The notes beneath the pieces were generated by a model. The model did not search any database. It saw nothing but the letters and a program-made list of their open reading frames with translations, and was not told the DNA's origin. 33,225 nucleotides of DNA from Bacteroidota bacterium (GTDB lineage Bacteria; Bacteroidota; Bacteroidia; Chitinophagales; Chitinophagaceae): assembly GCA_013285905.1 (NCBI GenBank), contig JABDGU010000018.1:1-33225 (forward strand), given 5' to 3'. The stretch's first letter is position 1; every line of letters starts with the position of its first letter. The translations under genes and the position numbers were made by a program. Positions 15,613 to 23,801 of the stretch are shown here, piece after piece.

Positions 15613-16005
15613 TTATCTTTCCAAAATTGTTTGTTTTAATCTTTCAAACAACTTTCTTTCACCCATTTCCTTCATCTCATCATAAATAAGGTCAAGTTGG
15701 GTGTTATAGGGTAATAAAAAGCTGAATCTATTTTTGTTAACTATCATCATTGCCTCTTTTGCAATATCTTCAAGCCTTCCGGTTATAGATTCATTCCCAG
15801 TGTTCATAGGGACAAATAATATTTTCCTATCACTTTCCATTGTTCTAGATGTTTTGATTCTTTCTTTGAGATGATAAAATGAAGGTGGAGGGCTAATTTC
15901 ATCAATAAAAGACCTATTGTTATTAAATATAACCGATTTGCCTTCTTTCGAAGATGATAATATTTTTATAATTTCTGGAATAGTAGAAAATTCAGGTTTT
16001 TTCAT
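15613..16005 (-). CDS. Hypothetical protein of leftward cassette
   Basis: 130 residues, soluble and basic, no signal peptide. The N-terminal half carries SPPPSFYHLKERI; the middle (KILFVPMNTGNESITGRLEDIAKEAMMIVNKN) looks alpha/beta. Last gene of a three-gene leftward cassette inserted between TerL and the sheath, with its stop directly abutting the TerL stop. The cassette is AT-richer than the flanking late genes. Such cassettes in late regions are often morons that act on the host during lysogeny. No family recognised. Confidence 0.55.
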   Translation of the reverse strand: MKKPEFSTIPEIIKILSSSKEGKSVIFNNNRSFIDEISPPPSFYHLKERIKTSRTMESDRKILFVPMNTGNESITGRLEDIAKEAMMIVNKNRFSFLLPYNTQLDLIYDEMKEMGERKLFERLKQTILER

Positions 16006-16020
16006 GAATTGTTAGGTGTT

Positions 16021-16317
16021 CTAGTTCTCCACATCAAAAATGCAAATTAATTCAATTTCGTTCAATAAGGAAATACCTCTAGATATATTATTTTTCTTAT
16101 AGTCCCCTGGATATCCATATAAATCAGTATTTTCATTGGGATCCTGTATAATGTTCTCATCTATTTTCTCAAAATTGCTATCAAAAAATAATTCTTTAGT
16201 GCCCATCCTATTCCACCAACACCCATCTACTTCACCGACTGGGCCGACATTCCAATAAACATATTCCCATCTATCATTAATTCTTACGCGATAATAACCT
16301 GGTTTTCTTTTTATCAT
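16021..16317 (-). CDS. Hypothetical protein of leftward cassette
   Basis: 98 residues from the ATG at 16317, which overlaps the stop of the upstream 60-residue gene (ATGA). A longer frame from 16374 exists but would overlap that gene by 60 bases. The N terminus has an aromatic beta-rich block (GYYRVRINDRWEYVYWNV, then DGCWWNRMGTKE), resembling small phage proteins of the YWxxxxWxxxY type. The rest is acidic. No membrane segment. Function unknown; expressed with its two neighbours. Confidence 0.55.
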   Translation of the reverse strand: MIKRKPGYYRVRINDRWEYVYWNVGPVGEVDGCWWNRMGTKELFFDSNFEKIDENIIQDPNENTDLYGYPGDYKKNNISRGISLLNEIELICIFDVEN

Positions 16318-16496
16318 TTTAACATCTTTAGAATTGAAAAAATAAAATACGCTATCATTAATCCATAACAACAAGCAAAGCCGATATTTAATAATTTAGG
16401 AGAAACCTTATTCAGTTTACCGCTAAGCCAGGAAACAAATTTATCAAGCGATAAGCTTTCTGCCACCTGTTCAATAAATCTTTTATCGTCCTGCAT
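16314..16496 (-). CDS. Small membrane protein of leftward cassette
   Basis: 60 residues: a helical cytoplasmic-type N terminus (RFIEQVAESLSLDKFVSWLSG) and one C-terminal membrane segment (about 37-58, IGFACCYGLMIAYFIFSIL). First gene of the leftward cassette. The leftward -7 box TACCTTTG lies on the complement of 16517-16524, inside the GGTAAT repeats of the rightward late promoter. A membrane moron could affect infection by other phages; this is only a suggestion from size, topology and place. Confidence 0.55.
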   Translation of the reverse strand: MQDDKRFIEQVAESLSLDKFVSWLSGKLNKVSPKLLNIGFACCYGLMIAYFIFSILKMLK

Positions 16497-16509
16497 TACT
16501 TTTTTAAAA

Positions 16510-16561
16510 GGTAATACAAAGGTAATAGGAAGCTATGAGATTTTAGGGCTATTTATTTTTA
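16510..16561 (+). promoter_or_regulatory. Late promoter P2 with GGTAAT direct repeats
   Basis: GGTAAT at 16510-16515 and 16521-16526, 11 bases apart, in the context AAAAGGTAATACAAAGG. TATTTTTA at 16554-16561 starts 33 bases after the second copy and is one base off TAnnTTTG. No TTTG is found at -33. The leader to the sheath ATG (16582) is about 15 bases. The complement of 16517-16524 (TACCTTTG) is itself a perfect leftward -7 box for the divergent cassette, so a protein on the repeats would also block leftward transcription. Confidence 0.6.
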
Positions 16562-16581
16562 GGCATTAATTAAATATAATT

Positions 16582-18096
16582 ATGCCTGGTTTAAGCAATA
16601 GCGACATTTCAAGAACATCCGGTTACCAGTTGCAAAAAGGCGCACCGGTTAATAATGCAGCCACTTTACCACAGCGTGTGGCCGTGTTTGCAGAAATGAA
16701 TACAGCCAACCAGTCAACACCCCTTACCCCTGTACAAATAACATCACGTGCGCAAGCTGCCGCCCTTTATGGATGGGGCAGCCCGATGGATATTATATTC
16801 AGGATGCTGCTTCCGGCAAACGGAGGTGGCCTTGATGGCGTGCAGGCGTGGGCTTACCCACAAGCGGCAGCCGGAGGATCCGCGGCCAATTCGCAGAGCA
16901 TCACAGTGACGGGTACAGCAACCGCAAATGTTACCCACACTTTATTGATTGGCGGCAGAGCTTTCCTTGAAGGAGGTTCTTATGCTATCAACATCACCAG
17001 CGGCATGACCGCTACACAGGTAGCGACGCTGATAAAAAATACCATCAATGCTGTGTTAGGATGCCCGGTTACGGCTACATCTGCATCCGGAGTTGTTACT
17101 ACATTGGCCAACTGGACAGGACTTACCAGCGAGGACATTACTATTAACGTGCTGACAAATGGAGTGGCAGCCGGTATGGCCTATGCAATAGCAGAAGTGG
17201 CGGCCGGAAGCGGCACACCAAGCATAGCAGCTGCATTGGCATTGTTTGCAAATGACTGGAATACTATTGTTATAGATTCTTATGGCATTTTGAATACTGC
17301 CACAAATACCCTGGCTGTTAATTTTAACGGTAATCCGAATACGCAGACAGGACAGTGGGCAGCACAAAACATGAGGCCGGCCATTTATATAGCCGGAAGC
17401 GTGTTGGATTCCACCACTACGAGTGCAGATACCGTTATTACGGCAGCATTGCTGAACGAACTGACCATGGCATGTGGGCCAGCACCTTTATCGCTTAACC
17501 TGCCAATGGAAGTAGCTGCGGCTTATGCTTTATTATTTGCAAACCAGGCCAATAACAGCACCAATACAGATATAGAAGGGATGCCGCTATTGGATATCAA
17601 TGGCCCATTGCCCGGATCAGCCAACCCGATCCAGTCGAACAATTACACCCTTCGTAACGCACTTGTGCAAAAAGGCATGAGCACCATTATTTACAATAAT
17701 GGCCAATATTTCGTTCAAGACTTTGTTACTACTTATGCACCGACCGGTGACCCGCAGCCTGTATGGAGATATTGCCGCGATATAGCTATTGACTGCAATA
17801 TTAAATACAAGTTCAAGCAGATGCAGAAGACTGTTATTGAAAATAAACAGATAGCTGCGGACAATGATATTGTGAACGCGCCCAATGTGGTGAAGCCGAA
17901 AGATATACGTGCAGCGCTGGTGGCACTTGCAAAAGAGTGTGTGGATGAAGGGCTGATGACCAATGCGGCGTATATGATATCAACCATCAGTGTGGTTGTT
18001 AACCCGAGCAATGTAAACCGTTTTGACATTTCCTTCAGTTATGACCGGAGCGGCGTGGTGCGTGTGATAAGCAATGTGGTGACGGTATATCCATAG
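16582..18096 (+). CDS. Contractile tail sheath protein (Mu gpL-like)
   Basis: 504 residues. The N-terminal part (VPVQITSRAQAAALYGWGSP-like segment near 60, then MDIIFRMLLPANG) and the C-terminal part (CVDEGLMTNAAYMISTISVVVNPSN...RFDISFSYDRSGVVRVI) follow Mu-type sheath proteins. The middle is Ala/Thr/Gly-rich with a beta insertion (about 110-170). Sheath subunits wrap the tube and contract at infection. First gene after late promoter P2 and followed by tube, chaperone and tape measure, the classical tail order. Confidence 0.88.
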   Translation: MPGLSNSDISRTSGYQLQKGAPVNNAATLPQRVAVFAEMNTANQSTPLTPVQITSRAQAAALYGWGSPMDIIFRMLLPANGGGLDGVQAWAYPQAAAGGSAANSQSITVTGTATANVTHTLLIGGRAFLEGGSYAINITSGMTATQVATLIKNTINAVLGCPVTATSASGVVTTLANWTGLTSEDITINVLTNGVAAGMAYAIAEVAAGSGTPSIAAALALFANDWNTIVIDSYGILNTATNTLAVNFNGNPNTQTGQWAAQNMRPAIYIAGSVLDSTTTSADTVITAALLNELTMACGPAPLSLNLPMEVAAAYALLFANQANNSTNTDIEGMPLLDINGPLPGSANPIQSNNYTLRNALVQKGMSTIIYNNGQYFVQDFVTTYAPTGDPQPVWRYCRDIAIDCNIKYKFKQMQKTVIENKQIAADNDIVNAPNVVKPKDIRAALVALAKECVDEGLMTNAAYMISTISVVVNPSNVNRFDISFSYDRSGVVRVISNVVTVYP

Positions 18097-18155
18097 GGAA
18101 GGCAAAAGTAAAAATTCAATAAAAAAGCATTTTAAAACAATAAAAAATTTCAATT

Positions 18156-18569
18156 ATGCCAAGCGGTGGGGACCTTAAAGAAATGACATGGCAAAATCAG
18201 GACGTAGGCCAGGGCCGTGTTTTTTCCAAAGCCGGTGAAACGCATACGATTGACCTGGGCGGATATAAAACAGATGACAGTGAGGATAATACCGACAGCG
18301 GCGCCAACTTCATGAACCTGAAGACCACCAAGCCGTGGAGTTATGAATACACGGCTGCGGTAGATGAAGTGAACCCGAACAGGATGGAACTTGAAACTGC
18401 GCAGGCCCTGTCTAATTCCTTCAGTCCTACCACCTTTACATTTACCAATATCAATGGCATTGTTTATACCGGTGTTGGAACAATCGTTGGCGACATCAAG
18501 CATGACAGGAGTAAATCCGTGATGGCATATAAAGTGATGGGAAGCGGCATCCTGCAACAGATCGGTTAA
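18156..18569 (+). CDS. Tail tube protein (Mu gpM-like)
   Basis: 137 residues, beta-rich. DLKEMTWQNQDVGQGRVFSKAG at the N terminus, SGANFMNLKTTKPWSYEYTA in the middle and GIVYTGVGTIVGDIKHDRSKSVMAYKVMGSG at the end follow the tube-protein fold. It forms the inner tube within the sheath. It lies 59 AT-rich bases after the sheath gene and 20 bases before the chaperone gene. Gene order and length support the call. Confidence 0.8.
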   Translation: MPSGGDLKEMTWQNQDVGQGRVFSKAGETHTIDLGGYKTDDSEDNTDSGANFMNLKTTKPWSYEYTAAVDEVNPNRMELETAQALSNSFSPTTFTFTNINGIVYTGVGTIVGDIKHDRSKSVMAYKVMGSGILQQIG

Positions 18570-18589
18570 AAAAACAGCAATCATTTAAA

Positions 18590-19182
18590 ATGGCTTTAAT
18601 AGAACAAGTTAGCGTACAAGTTGCCGGGGAGGAAGTAAACAAATGGCTGGACTTTAAAAGAGTGAAACCAAGCCAGCGCGCAGTATATGCGCGTAAGATA
18701 TCTACCCTGATAGAGGCAGTGATGTATGGTAATTTGGTTATAAAGCCTGATTTCAGCCTGGTACATAATCTTAATTTCCCGTTGGAAATATTGAATGCAG
18801 ACAAAAGTGTAGCATCCACTATTGATACATTGGAATATAAGGCCAGGCTTACCGCAAAAGACATCAGTGAGTGCATGAATGGCAATATAGACAACGAGAT
18901 GGACAACACGATTGCTTATGGCGCCGCATTGAGCGGGGAGGCAACAGGCCTGATGGCGAAACTGGACACCAGTGATATAGCGATATTAAGCAGTGTGGGG
19001 GTTTTTTTTACTTAATAGATGGCAAAATTATTAACCGTGAGGGATTTTTGAACATAATCTACACAGTGATGGAAGAACGCAGTTGGAGCCCAGTCGTAAT
19101 TGACGGGCTTTTTTTAGATAGTGTGGATTATAAAGGATTGCTTTTTCACTATGAAAGAATAATGAATAACCGAACAGCATGA
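18590..19182 (+). CDS. Tail assembly chaperone, short form plus -1 frameshift long form
   Basis: The zero frame gives 141 residues and stops at TAA 19013-19015. A perfect T-TTT-TTT slip site (19003-19009) lies just before that stop. After a -1 slip the frame stays open for 57 further codons (YLIDGKIINREGFLNIIYTV...) and ends at TGA 19180-19182, overlapping the tape-measure ATG (ATGA). The long form has 197 residues. Paired short and frameshifted chaperones between tube and tape measure are a conserved feature of long-tailed phages (lambda G/GT, P2 E/E'). They load the tape measure with tube subunits. The extension has protein-like composition and ends exactly where expected. Confidence 0.85.
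19003..19009 (+). promoter_or_regulatory. -1 ribosomal frameshift site T-TTT-TTT
   Basis: Seven T in heptamer register with the zero frame (codons GTT TTT TTT ACT), preceded by GGGG. Both tRNAs keep perfect pairing after a -1 slip. The zero-frame stop follows one codon later. I could not judge a downstream stimulating structure. Confidence 0.75.
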
Positions 19183-21107
19183 CACCCAATATCATACCCA
19201 GCATATTTACAGGCGTAGACCGAGTGACGAGAGTGACGCGGCAGATAGGCCTGTCGTTGCGTGGACTGAGTATGACCAGCGATGCCAGTATGGCCAGGAT
19301 GCAAAGAAGCTTTGCAGCGACCAGTAATGCAGCCATGGGTATTGCCACCAGCAGCGCAGCAATAGGAGCGGCGATATTAATACCCCTCGGGCTGGCCACA
19401 AAAGCGGCTGTGGGGTTTGAAGCTGAAATGGGCAATGTTGCCACCCTGGTAGATACCACCCGGGAGAATATGGATGAAATGGGGGAAGGTGTGATGCGCG
19501 TAGGGCGCAGAATAGCCAAGCCGCTGAAAGACCTTACAGAATCACTCTACCAGATAAGAAGCGCGGGCATAGGTGCCGGAGACGCCATGCATGTGCTGGA
19601 AGTAAGCGGTGAACTGGCCGTGGCGGGTCTATCGACAGCCACAGAAGCTACCAAATCTGTTACCAGCGCCATGGTAGCCTTTAAAACCCAAGGCCTGAGT
19701 ACGGAGCAGATCGCTAATAGTTTTTTCCTGACTGTAAAACAAGGAAAAACGAAGATGGATGCCATCAATGAAAGTTTTGGCAGTACGGCATTGATAGTTG
19801 CGAATGCAGGAATGAGCCTGCAGGAATTTAATGCTGCAACCGCTGCTATGACCAATGCCGGCTTTACGGCATCGGAAGCGCAAACGGCATTGAGGGGAGC
19901 AACAATAGCGCTGATAAAGCCTACCGGTGAAATGGTGGATGTGCTTTCTCAAATGGGTTTTACGGGAACAGATGCCGGTAACCAGCTTATAAAGAAAATG
20001 GGCGGCGTTGTGGCTGCTATGCAAGCTATAAAAGATGCTGCTGGCCATGCAGGTGATAATATAAACAAAGCCTTTGGGCGTGTGCAGGGGCTGAATGCCC
20101 TTATAGCCCTGACAGGGAACCAGAATGCGCAATTTAAGTCCAACCTGAAGGAACAACTGGAAGGCGCGAATGCGCTGAATGAAGCCTTTGGAAAACAAAG
20201 TGCACAGGCTGCTGCAAAAATGCAAATATTTAAAACCCGTGTACAAGAATTGGGGATCAATATTGGTAAAATACTGATCCCTGTCTTAACTAAAATAGTG
20301 GATATAGTAGGCCCTGTAGTTGACGGGATATCTTCTTTTGCTAAGAACCATAAAATATTAACCGGTATTGTTATTGACAGCGTGGCGGCCTTGGGTGTGT
20401 TGGCAGCTACCGCATCTATAGTAGGCTTTACGGTTGGAACAGTAACGAAAGGCTTCTGGTTGTTGAAGGGGGCGTTATATGCCTATCAGTTTACAGCCGG
20501 ATTTGTGGCAGTAAAGACAGGGACACTTACAGGCGCATTGATTGCCAATAAAGCAGCTGCACAGGGAGCAACATTCGGACTGTGGGGGTTTAACACAGCA
20601 CTGAAGGCATCATTAGTTTCGGCCATGCGATTAGCTGCCATCTTAGTGCCCATTTATGCGACCATGAAGCTATTTGAAAAGAAGCATGAAGCGGAAAACA
20701 GGATGAATGCCATTTTACCACATCTGCCAGCAGGCGTGGATAAAGAAAAGTTTAAGGACCAATTCTCTGATATATTTTCTCCCGGGCACCAGGGATTATT
20801 AAATCAAAGGCCGAAGCCTTATCCGCAGTCCTTATTTGATTCGTTGGGAAATAAATATTTTGACGAACCGATGCGCAGGCAGGACAGCATGATGAATGCG
20901 CCCATATTCATGCCCGCCATTGATACGCCATCCAAACCCGTTGGCTATGTACCTAAACAGGCATCTTCCTCACAGAATATTACCATCACCCTGGAGAATA
21001 ATACAGGCCATACTGCAAGCGTGACAAGCCAGAGCGGGAAGAGTGCAGCGCCGGTGGCAATTAAAATAGTATCTACTTCATCAAGAGCTAAACCACAAAC
21101 TGCATGA
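19179..21107 (+). CDS. Phage tail tape measure protein (TP901 type)
   Basis: 642 residues. Residues about 75-300 hold the TP901 core: FEAEMGNVATLVDTTRENM, DAMHVLEVSGELAVAGLST, ANAGMSLQEFNAATAAMTNA, SEAQTALRGATIALIKPTG. Hydrophobic segments at about 375-470 are the usual membrane-interacting part. The C-terminal 100 residues are Pro/Ser-rich. It sets tail length; at about 1.5 angstrom per residue, 642 residues would give a tail near 95 nm (family rule of thumb). It overlaps the frameshifted chaperone stop and the next gene start (ATGA). Confidence 0.92.
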   Translation: MTPNIIPSIFTGVDRVTRVTRQIGLSLRGLSMTSDASMARMQRSFAATSNAAMGIATSSAAIGAAILIPLGLATKAAVGFEAEMGNVATLVDTTRENMDEMGEGVMRVGRRIAKPLKDLTESLYQIRSAGIGAGDAMHVLEVSGELAVAGLSTATEATKSVTSAMVAFKTQGLSTEQIANSFFLTVKQGKTKMDAINESFGSTALIVANAGMSLQEFNAATAAMTNAGFTASEAQTALRGATIALIKPTGEMVDVLSQMGFTGTDAGNQLIKKMGGVVAAMQAIKDAAGHAGDNINKAFGRVQGLNALIALTGNQNAQFKSNLKEQLEGANALNEAFGKQSAQAAAKMQIFKTRVQELGINIGKILIPVLTKIVDIVGPVVDGISSFAKNHKILTGIVIDSVAALGVLAATASIVGFTVGTVTKGFWLLKGALYAYQFTAGFVAVKTGTLTGALIANKAAAQGATFGLWGFNTALKASLVSAMRLAAILVPIYATMKLFEKKHEAENRMNAILPHLPAGVDKEKFKDQFSDIFSPGHQGLLNQRPKPYPQSLFDSLGNKYFDEPMRRQDSMMNAPIFMPAIDTPSKPVGYVPKQASSSQNITITLENNTGHTASVTSQSGKSAAPVAIKIVSTSSRAKPQTA

Positions 21108-21517
21108 TCGATATAATGGTATATGAAAGCGGCAGCGGCGGTGAGATCATGGTGCGCAATAATGATGTGGTGACCGTGAACGGGTATGAGAACAACCCTT
21201 ACCTGGCACAATTTGGTGGAAATGCCTTTTGGGGAGACGGCTTATTAATGACAGGGGACCAGCAGCATGTGGCGCAAACCGAAGAAGCGCTGAATACGAA
21301 CACCCTGAGTAGCAGTGGACGCATAGCGATAGAAGAAGCCATGAAAGCAGACCTGGCATTTTTACCATCGGATATAGAAGGAACAAGTGTGAGTGTGGCC
21401 ACGCAGATAGCGGGCCCGAACAGGCTGAATGCGCAGATGAATATAAACGGGACCATTATTTATATGAACTGGAACCCCGATGAACTTTTTTTGAATTACG
21501 CTTTAGATGCCAGGTGA
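21104..21517 (+). CDS. Mu gp46-like baseplate protein
   Basis: 137 residues. The block YLAQFGGNAFWGDGLL, followed by TEEALNTNTLSSSGRIAIEEAMKADLAFL, matches the Mu gp46 pattern (a GG-x-WWGD-like core and a helical segment), with a beta-rich C terminus (ATQIAGPNRLNAQMNINGTIIYMNW). Gp46-type proteins lie next to gp47 (baseplate wedge) in Mu-like phages, as here, with one small ORF between. It is translationally coupled to the tape measure by ATGA. Confidence 0.7.
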   Translation: MIDIMVYESGSGGEIMVRNNDVVTVNGYENNPYLAQFGGNAFWGDGLLMTGDQQHVAQTEEALNTNTLSSSGRIAIEEAMKADLAFLPSDIEGTSVSVATQIAGPNRLNAQMNINGTIIYMNWNPDELFLNYALDAR

Positions 21518-21518
21518 A

Positions 21519-21632
21519 ATGGGACCAAAACAATATAATGAAGATAAAAACAACGATACCTGGGCTGCAATTTTTTTTATTATAGCCCTTATTTGCCTGG
21601 CAATATTTGCAATAAAAATATTAAATACATGA
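21519..21632 (+). CDS. 37-residue single-pass membrane protein
   Basis: ATG 21519 lies two bases after the gp46-like stop, and TGA 21630-21632 lies one base before the next ATG, so the ORF fills the gap exactly. It encodes MGPKQYNEDKNNDTWAAIFF and then a single hydrophobic segment (about 16-33) and a short basic end. Tight packing argues that it is real. Size and topology would fit a small inner-membrane protein, possibly with a lysis or entry role, but this is only a possibility. Confidence 0.5.
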   Translation: MGPKQYNEDKNNDTWAAIFFIIALICLAIFAIKILNT

Positions 21633-21633
21633 C

Positions 21634-22860
21634 ATGCAGTTAATACCTACGATATCAGAATTATTTAACGGCATTATCAGTTCGCTGAATGCGCAGTTCA
21701 ATATAGCCATCCCAACCAGTGGCAAATCCTTTTTGCGGGACCTTGGAGCGGTATGGAGCGGCAAGATAAAGAACCTGTACCTGTTTATAGCCAATGTGCA
21801 GAAGAATGCGTGGTTTGACCTGGCAGACTATGCCATGTTGATACGCTTTGGCATGACCTATTTAAAAAGACTGCCTTATGCGGCCACGCAGGGACAATAT
21901 ACCTGCACCATAACAGGAACGGCCGGCGCCGTGATAAGTGTAAATACCACCTTCACCAGCGACCCGAATAGTTTATCGCCCGGTTTTCTTTTTATATTAG
22001 ATACAGCCTATATGCTGACCGGCAGTGGGGATGTTATTACCCTGCGTGCTACCACATCCGGCACGATCGCCAATCTTGCCATGGGTAATACCCTGAGTTG
22101 CACAAAACCCCTTATTAATGCCAGCCAGACAGTGACGGTAAGCGCCATAGCTGTAAGTCCTGAAGATGCAGAAACTGTAGAAGAATATCGCCAAGCCATA
22201 CAGACGCATGTATTGCTGGCACCACAGGGCGGAGCGGTAGCGGATTATATCATCTGGGCCAGTGCTGTGCAGGGTGTGGCGAAAGTATATCCCTATACGA
22301 GCAGCGGCAATGTGTGGGAAGTAGATGTGTATATAGAAGCCATATTGAGCGATAGCGGAGGCGTAGCGCCGGATTACGGATATGGTGTGCCGACGGGAAC
22401 CATATTAAATAATGCGACCGCCGCTATACTGACAGACCCTAATACAGGGTTGGCCCGCAAACCGATGGGCGTAGTGTTGGGCCCAGGGAATGTAGGCGCT
22501 ATTGCTGTGATCGTTTACCAGGTAGCAATAACATTTACGGGGAGTACCGGCATCAGCGCCGGGGATAAGGCATTAATTATTGAAGCATTGCAACAGGCGA
22601 TAGCGAATATAAGGCCATTTATTGCCGGCAGCGATAATGTGGCGAACCAGAATGATACCCTGAGCCTGAGCCTGCCTGCCAGCGGGGGGAGGATAACACC
22701 CCCTGAAGACTATGTGATCATTATAATAGCCATGAATGCCGCCCCGGGTGCTTTGTTTACCGGAGTGAGCATGACAGTGAATGGTACGGGTTATAGCAGC
22801 TATACATTCGACAAAGGGATTATAGGATATTTAAAAGCTTCAAACGTTCTATTCACCTAA
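21634..22860 (+). CDS. Baseplate wedge protein, gpJ/Mu gp47 family
   Basis: 408 residues. The landmark EDAETVEEYRQAIQTHVLLA, then GGAVADYIIWASAVQGVAKVYPY (about 175-225), is the conserved core of gpJ/gp47 proteins. An N-terminal domain with IPTSGKSFLRDLGAVWSGKI and a C-terminal beta domain flank it. Wedge proteins surround the hub and connect to fibres. Its stop overlaps the next ATG (TAATG), coupling it to the gp48-like gene. Confidence 0.88.
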   Translation: MQLIPTISELFNGIISSLNAQFNIAIPTSGKSFLRDLGAVWSGKIKNLYLFIANVQKNAWFDLADYAMLIRFGMTYLKRLPYAATQGQYTCTITGTAGAVISVNTTFTSDPNSLSPGFLFILDTAYMLTGSGDVITLRATTSGTIANLAMGNTLSCTKPLINASQTVTVSAIAVSPEDAETVEEYRQAIQTHVLLAPQGGAVADYIIWASAVQGVAKVYPYTSSGNVWEVDVYIEAILSDSGGVAPDYGYGVPTGTILNNATAAILTDPNTGLARKPMGVVLGPGNVGAIAVIVYQVAITFTGSTGISAGDKALIIEALQQAIANIRPFIAGSDNVANQNDTLSLSLPASGGRITPPEDYVIIIIAMNAAPGALFTGVSMTVNGTGYSSYTFDKGIIGYLKASNVLFT

Positions 22861-23789
22861 TGTCCTATATCAGCCGTAAAATATTAAATCTTGCCAAGCA
22901 GCTATTACCCAACGGGAGAGCCTATTGGGGACCTACGCCCGATAACCCTGTATATGCAGAATATACGGACGAGAACGGCGATTATTATACGGACGATAGC
23001 GGGAACAGGTATGCAGACGATAGTTCTGCTATTATAAACGGCGGTAGTTTTGAGCGGCTGTTGAAAGCCTTTGGCGGGGATGGAGATAATATTACCGGCA
23101 CCTTGGAGCGTGTATATAATGATGCGAATTCGATACTGGACAGCCTGCTGCCTGACAATGATAATTTTAGTGATGGAACGGTGAACCCTGCGGATAATGA
23201 CTGCGATGACTGGGAAAGGCGGCTGGGATTGATACGATATGGCGTAACATCTGTTAATACTCCGACAAGGCAAGCGCGCATGCTGGCGATAGGGCAGCGC
23301 ATGAATTACCCCGGAAGCACCCAACCAAGGCAGAGTGCAGCCTATTTGCAGCAGCAACTACAGGCGGCGGGGTTTAATGTGTTTGTATATGACAACCTCT
23401 TTTACAACGGATCTGCATGGGTTACCAAAATACCTACTCAATTTATCGGGAGTAGCCAATCTATGGTATTTGGCCCCGCGGTAAGATTTGGTATGTACCG
23501 GTTTGGGCAGAGCCGGGCTAATCAATATAAAATAGCAAACTATATACAGCCTGGCAAGGATGGAGGATTTATAATCCGGGATTATCACAGCGTGTTTTAC
23601 ATTGGTAATAGTCCACTGGGATTAGGGCAAAGGTTTTCGCCTAATACAAGGTTTTCGCCCAATACAAGGTTTGGCGCCAATACCGTTTTTGCAAATGTTC
23701 CTGTTTCGCGGGAATTAGAATTCAGGCAATTGATACTAAGGTTAAAACCCGCGCAGATGGTAGGCTTTCTTTTTATTACTTACAATTAA
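22860..23789 (+). CDS. Mu gp48/P2 gpI-like baseplate protein with extra repeats
   Basis: 309 residues, longer than the about 200 usual for this family. The start (LAKQLLPNGRAYWGP) matches the LLP-x-G-x-AW entry of the family, and DCDDWERRLGL ... TRQARMLAI follows the conserved core. The extra length comes from an Asp/Tyr-rich repeat near residues 34-57 and a C-terminal extension with RFSPNTRFSPNTRFGANT (about 258-275). The protein normally joins wedge to fibre. It follows gp47-like with TAATG overlap and precedes a fibre gene. Confidence 0.75.
   Translation: MSYISRKILNLAKQLLPNGRAYWGPTPDNPVYAEYTDENGDYYTDDSGNRYADDSSAIINGGSFERLLKAFGGDGDNITGTLERVYNDANSILDSLLPDNDNFSDGTVNPADNDCDDWERRLGLIRYGVTSVNTPTRQARMLAIGQRMNYPGSTQPRQSAAYLQQQLQAAGFNVFVYDNLFYNGSAWVTKIPTQFIGSSQSMVFGPAVRFGMYRFGQSRANQYKIANYIQPGKDGGFIIRDYHSVFYIGNSPLGLGQRFSPNTRFSPNTRFGANTVFANVPVSRELEFRQLILRLKPAQMVGFLFITYN
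22962..23024 (+). repeat. 24-base tandem repeat in gp48-like gene
   Basis: Units at 22962-22985 and 22986-23009, then a partial third from 23010. Encoded peptide YTDENGDY / YTDDSGNR / YADDSS. Units differ by several bases, so the repeat is not recent. Confidence 0.7.
23631..23684 (+). repeat. 18-base tandem repeat in gp48-like gene
   Basis: Three units: 23631-23648, 23649-23666 (one base different) and 23667-23684 (more diverged). Encoded RFSPNT-RFSPNT-RFGANT. The first two copies are nearly identical, suggesting recent expansion in the fibre-proximal end of the protein. Confidence 0.85.
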
Positions 23790-23801
23790 AAAACATAGAA
23801 A

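Noticed and set aside
16021-16374. 117-residue version of the cassette gene
   Set aside because: Overlaps the upstream 60-residue gene by 60 bases; the ATG at 16317 makes the usual ATGA overlap, so the 98-residue form is preferred.
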